Source: Bifidobacterium breve
GTDB lineage: Bacteria; Actinomycetota; Acidimicrobiia; Acidimicrobiales; Acidimicrobilacustridaceae
Direction of reading: 5' to 3'
Length of the DNA: 64,000 nucleotides
Assembly: GCA_945860545.1 (NCBI GenBank)
Contig: CAMAQM010000004.1
Location: 1-64,000 of the forward strand
Under the pieces are notes generated by a model. That model was not told where the DNA came from. It saw only the letters and a program-made list of their open reading frames with translations, and searched no databases. A program made the position numbers and the translations under genes. Shown here one piece after another: positions 61,742 through 64,000 of the stretch; position 1 is the stretch's first letter, and each line of letters begins with the position of its first letter.

Positions 61742-62212
61742 TCAGCCAGCCCACGTGGTGACACTGAACGCAACGGCGAGACCGTCGGCGCGCACTGATG
61801 CTTCGCTGACCGCACCGGTGACGAGGGTCCGGCACCGTTCGATGGCCTCCGCCGCGGGCCTGCCCACACCGCCGAGGAGTTCGACGGTCACCTCGAGAGC
61901 GCCGTCAGCGACGTGACAGCGCAACTCGACGGTGCCTTTTGCCCCCGGTGGGTCGGTGCTGGCGTGGCCGACGAGCAGCACGAGCGCTTCGTCCACCCCG
62001 AGTGCCAGGTCGGTCAGCACCGACCAGGCGAATCCGGCCCGTAGACCCAGCGCCATGACACATGTTCTGGCCACCGGGGCGCACGAGGCGTCTGCGGGCA
62101 GGCGGAGCACCACCCGGTCGGGTTCGCTGCCGGCGGGGATGAGGCCGTCGGGGTCGGGGGCCATGTCCCATGGTCGCACAGCGACCCTGACGGCGCCGCC
62201 CCGAAGTGGCAT
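61742..62212 (-). CDS. RsbW-like anti-sigma ATPase domain protein
   Basis: This ~156-residue protein resembles the HATPase_c domain of anti-sigma factor serine kinases. There is a LALGVDEALVLLVGHA stretch, where the N-box Glu would lie, GTVELRCHVADGALEVTVELLGG in place of the usual G1 region, and a final strand ADGLAVAFSV. The ATP-lid is poorly conserved, so nucleotide binding is uncertain. If active, it would pair with a STAS protein such as that at 52979-53353. The start is uncertain between several in-frame codons; ATG 62212 is used. It converges on dut and diverges from the SDR gene with only a 9-bp gap. Confidence 0.6.
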   Translation of the reverse strand: MPLRGGAVRVAVRPWDMAPDPDGLIPAGSEPDRVVLRLPADASCAPVARTCVMALGLRAGFAWSVLTDLALGVDEALVLLVGHASTDPPGAKGTVELRCHVADGALEVTVELLGGVGRPAAEAIERCRTLVTGAVSEASVRADGLAVAFSVTTWAG

Positions 62213-62221
62213 TGTGGGCCC

Positions 62222-63064
62222 ATGACAACCCCGAACTCGGCCACCAGCCATCCGCTCCTCGGCCAGGGCGCGCTCATCACCGGTGGGGGAAGCGGCATCG
62301 GTCTTGCCAGCGCCCGGGCGTTGCTCGCCATGGGGGCCTCGGTCACCCTGGCGGGGCGCTCAGCGGAGCGGGTGCAGGCCGCCGCCGCCGAACTCAGTGT
62401 CGAAGCGCCGTCGGGGGCGACGGTGCGTTGGGTCAGTTGCGACACCGCCGACGAGGACCAGGTGGCGGCCGCCACCGAGGTCGCCGCCGAGGCCACCGGG
62501 TCGGTGCAGTTGGCGGTGGCCGCGGCGGGGACCGGGAACTTCACCCCGATCATCGCCACCGACCTCGCCGCGTGGAACCAGTTGCTGGCCACGAACCTGA
62601 CCGGCACGATGCTGGTGTTCAAACACGTTGGTGCCTCGGCGGTTCAGGCCGGTGGTGGCGCGATGGTGGCGATCTCGTCCATTGCGGGTCACGCCAGCCA
62701 TCGGTGGATGTCCGCCTACTGCGTGTCCAAGGCCGGGGTGGACATGTTGGTGCGCACCGCGGCGGACGAGCTCGGACGTCACGGGGTGCGGGTCAACTCG
62801 GTGCGGCCGGGTGTGGTCGACACCGAACTTGCCGCCATGTTGGTCAACGATCCCGGCATCAACGGTGACTACCTGAACCAGATGCCGATCCGACGCGTCG
62901 GCAAGCCAGAGGACGTCGGGGCGCTCGTCGGATTCCTGTGCAGTCCGGCGGCCTCGTGGATCACGGGTGAGAACATTCACGTCGACGGCGGTCACCATCT
63001 GCGACGGGGCCCGGACATGGACGAAGCCGCCCGGGCGTTCTTCGGCGACGGGGTGGTCGGCTGA
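62222..63064 (+). CDS. Short-chain dehydrogenase/reductase
   Basis: This 280-residue protein is a classical SDR. The cofactor site is ALITGGGSGIGLASARAL (about residue 17), the catalytic pair is Tyr-x3-Lys in YCVSKAG (about residue 165), and NSVRPGVVDTEL follows. The Arg after the first strand (AGRSAER) suggests NADP(H), as an inference. The oligomer interface WITGENIHVDGGHHLRRG is typical. The substrate is not evident. A CATTGT -10-like box lies about 6 nt before the ATG. Confidence 0.88.
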   Translation: MTTPNSATSHPLLGQGALITGGGSGIGLASARALLAMGASVTLAGRSAERVQAAAAELSVEAPSGATVRWVSCDTADEDQVAAATEVAAEATGSVQLAVAAAGTGNFTPIIATDLAAWNQLLATNLTGTMLVFKHVGASAVQAGGGAMVAISSIAGHASHRWMSAYCVSKAGVDMLVRTAADELGRHGVRVNSVRPGVVDTELAAMLVNDPGINGDYLNQMPIRRVGKPEDVGALVGFLCSPAASWITGENIHVDGGHHLRRGPDMDEAARAFFGDGVVG

Positions 63065-63138
63065 GGGTTCCCCACCGGGGACCGTGGCCAAGTGGGGGGA
63101 CGTTCGGCCCTAGTGCGGGCGTCGTCGGTCTCGGCAGC

Positions 63139-63639
63139 ATGCGGGAAATGTCCCCGCACCGACTCTCCACGCTTACCCGCCCAGACCCTCCGACCGACGG
63201 TGGTTCGGCACACGCCTCGCCGGGTGGGTACGTGGACCGTCCGGGGTGTCTCGACTTGCTCCGGTCGGTGTCGCTGGGGCGCATCGGCTTGTCGGTCGAC
63301 GCGCTTCCGGTCATCGTTCCCGTCGGGTTCAGTGTGCTCGACGACCGGATCGTGTTCGGGATCCGTCCGCAGGCCCGGTTCGCCACTGCGCTGCACGGCA
63401 TGGTGATCGCCCTGGAGGCCGACCAGTGGGACCCCGAACGGCGAACGGGTTGGACCGTGCTGGTGCAAGGCCCGGCCCGGGTCCTCACCGAAGCCGGTGA
63501 CCTTGAGCGGATCGCTGCGCTCGAGGCCTCCCGCTGGTGGTTTGCCGAGTCCACTCGGGTGGTCGAACTCGCCACCGACGTCGTGTCCGGTCGGTGGTTG
63601 GGTCAGGTGGGCGAGCGATCGGGGCGCACGCGATCCTGA
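63139..63639 (+). CDS. Pyridoxamine 5'-phosphate oxidase-like flavin-binding protein
   Basis: This ~166-residue protein has a split-barrel flavin-binding fold like PNPOx and F420/FMN-dependent reductases: a helix LDLLRSVSLGRIGLSVDALPVIVPVGFSVLDDRIVFGI, then GWTVLVQGPARVL. The N-terminal ~40 residues are Pro/Ser-rich. Which cofactor it uses is not evident. The start could be ATG 63139 or the ATG at 63148. It converges on a histidine kinase gene; in mycobacteria such proteins often belong to the hypoxia (DosR) set, and this kinase resembles DosS, so a link is possible but unproven. Confidence 0.75.
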   Translation: MREMSPHRLSTLTRPDPPTDGGSAHASPGGYVDRPGCLDLLRSVSLGRIGLSVDALPVIVPVGFSVLDDRIVFGIRPQARFATALHGMVIALEADQWDPERRTGWTVLVQGPARVLTEAGDLERIAALEASRWWFAESTRVVELATDVVSGRWLGQVGERSGRTRS

Positions 63640-63674
63640 GCCGAGAGACGCCCGTGTCGAGTGCGTGCGGGTGG

Positions 63675-64000
63675 TCAGCGTGCGAGCGGGACGCGCCAGT
63701 GCACCACACACCCGGTGCCCGGCCCGCCTTCCACGTTGCACTCGCCCCCCATCTCGGCGGCCCGGCTCGCCATGTTGTCCAGACCGTTCCCCTGATGACC
63801 ACCGACGGGTCCCGCCCCGTCGTCGCGCACGCTCAGCCTCACCCAGTCCGCACCAGCCTCCACCTCGAGAGACACCTTTGACGCGCCGCTGTGACGCACC
63901 ACGTTGCTGAGCGCCTCACGGGTCACTGCCACGAGATGGTCGGCGGTGGCGTCGTCCAGGTTGGTGTCGATGGGGCCGCTGAAACGGGTGGCGACGGCGA
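63675..64000 (-). CDS. Sensor histidine kinase, DevS/DosS-like, C-terminal part (truncated by window edge)
   Basis: The last ~108 residues of a histidine kinase are visible; the 5' part lies beyond the window. The stretch RFSGPIDTNLDD, then HLVAVTREALSNVVRHSGASKV (the N box), DDGAGPVGGHQGNGLDNMASRAAEMGG (G1 and G2 boxes) and the last strand VVHWRVPL are those of HATPase domains of GAF-containing DevS/DosT kinases. The F-S-G-P-I-D-T motif is typical of that group. The ATP lid lacks the long form of HisKA kinases. It would sense redox, oxygen or nitric oxide and phosphorylate a NarL-family regulator, both outside the window. Confidence 0.85.
   Translation of the reverse strand, partial: AVATRFSGPIDTNLDDATADHLVAVTREALSNVVRHSGASKVSLEVEAGADWVRLSVRDDGAGPVGGHQGNGLDNMASRAAEMGGECNVEGGPGTGCVVHWRVPLAR

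Overview
This window is about 64 kb of chromosome from a high-GC actinobacterium. The evidence is a WhiB protein, an acyl-CoA carboxylase epsilon subunit, a crotonyl-CoA carboxylase/reductase, a paired set of ArsA/Get3-like ATPases near whiB, many GTG starts, and many genes with a -10 box (TANNNT) only 6-9 nt before the start codon. An Acidimicrobiia-type organism is my best guess, inferred from the gene mix and not proven. Coding density is very high. There are no rRNA genes, CRISPR arrays, insertion sequences or phage genes, so this is ordinary core chromosome with a few unusual arrangements.

Layout. 1-4.7 kb: the end of larC, a fatty-acid desaturase and the dnaX-ebfC-recR replication/repair operon. 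4.75-7.3 kb: SRP RNA, tRNA-Ser(GGA), a GH29 alpha-L-fucosidase, tadA and tRNA-Ser(CGA). 7.4-13.1 kb: an ABC exporter, then a minus-strand operon of tandem alpha/beta hydrolase, GH36 alpha-galactosidase and ABM monooxygenase. 13.1-17.9 kb: a Fur-family regulator, a serine hydrolase, prfC and cfa. 18-23.2 kb: a tightly overlapped operon pyrE, two paralogous polytopic membrane proteins, gluQRS. 23.3-29.8 kb: an SLH-anchored hydrolase, acyl-CoA dehydrogenase, lipoprotein hydrolase and two metallo-beta-lactamase-fold enzymes. 29.8-37.3 kb: panE-like reductase, thiolase, LmbE-like deacetylase, ccr, epimerase, an unknown membrane protein, a renalase-like oxidoreductase and a 5'-3' exonuclease. 37.4-39.9 kb: a persulfide-detoxification pair (CstB-like enzyme and CstR-like repressor) with matching operators. 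39.9-46.6 kb: pccB, accE, a phosphoesterase, ethylmalonyl-CoA mutase, aat and hbd. 46.7-53.4 kb: an S51-like amidotransferase, two membrane-anchored PPIases, ask, asd, tRNA-Pro/mazG, a receiver-domain protein and a STAS protein. 53.5-58.9 kb: two ArsA-like ATPases, nfeD, whiB, fxsA and a LACTB2-like hydrolase. 58.9-64 kb: aldehyde dehydrogenase, orn, dut, an anti-sigma-like ATPase, an SDR, a PNPOx-like protein and the end of a DevS/DosS-like histidine kinase.

How the genes work together. Thiolase, 3-hydroxybutyryl-CoA dehydrogenase, crotonyl-CoA carboxylase/reductase, the epimerase, ethylmalonyl-CoA mutase and propionyl-CoA carboxylase are spread over about 16 kb and together cover much of the ethylmalonyl-CoA pathway for acetyl-CoA assimilation. 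The CstR-like gene and the persulfide dioxygenase/rhodanese gene carry near-identical 14-bp palindromes at their promoters and probably form one sulfide/persulfide response. ask and asd start the aspartate-family amino acid pathway. The STAS protein, the receiver-domain protein and the anti-sigma-like ATPase hint at partner-switching regulation.
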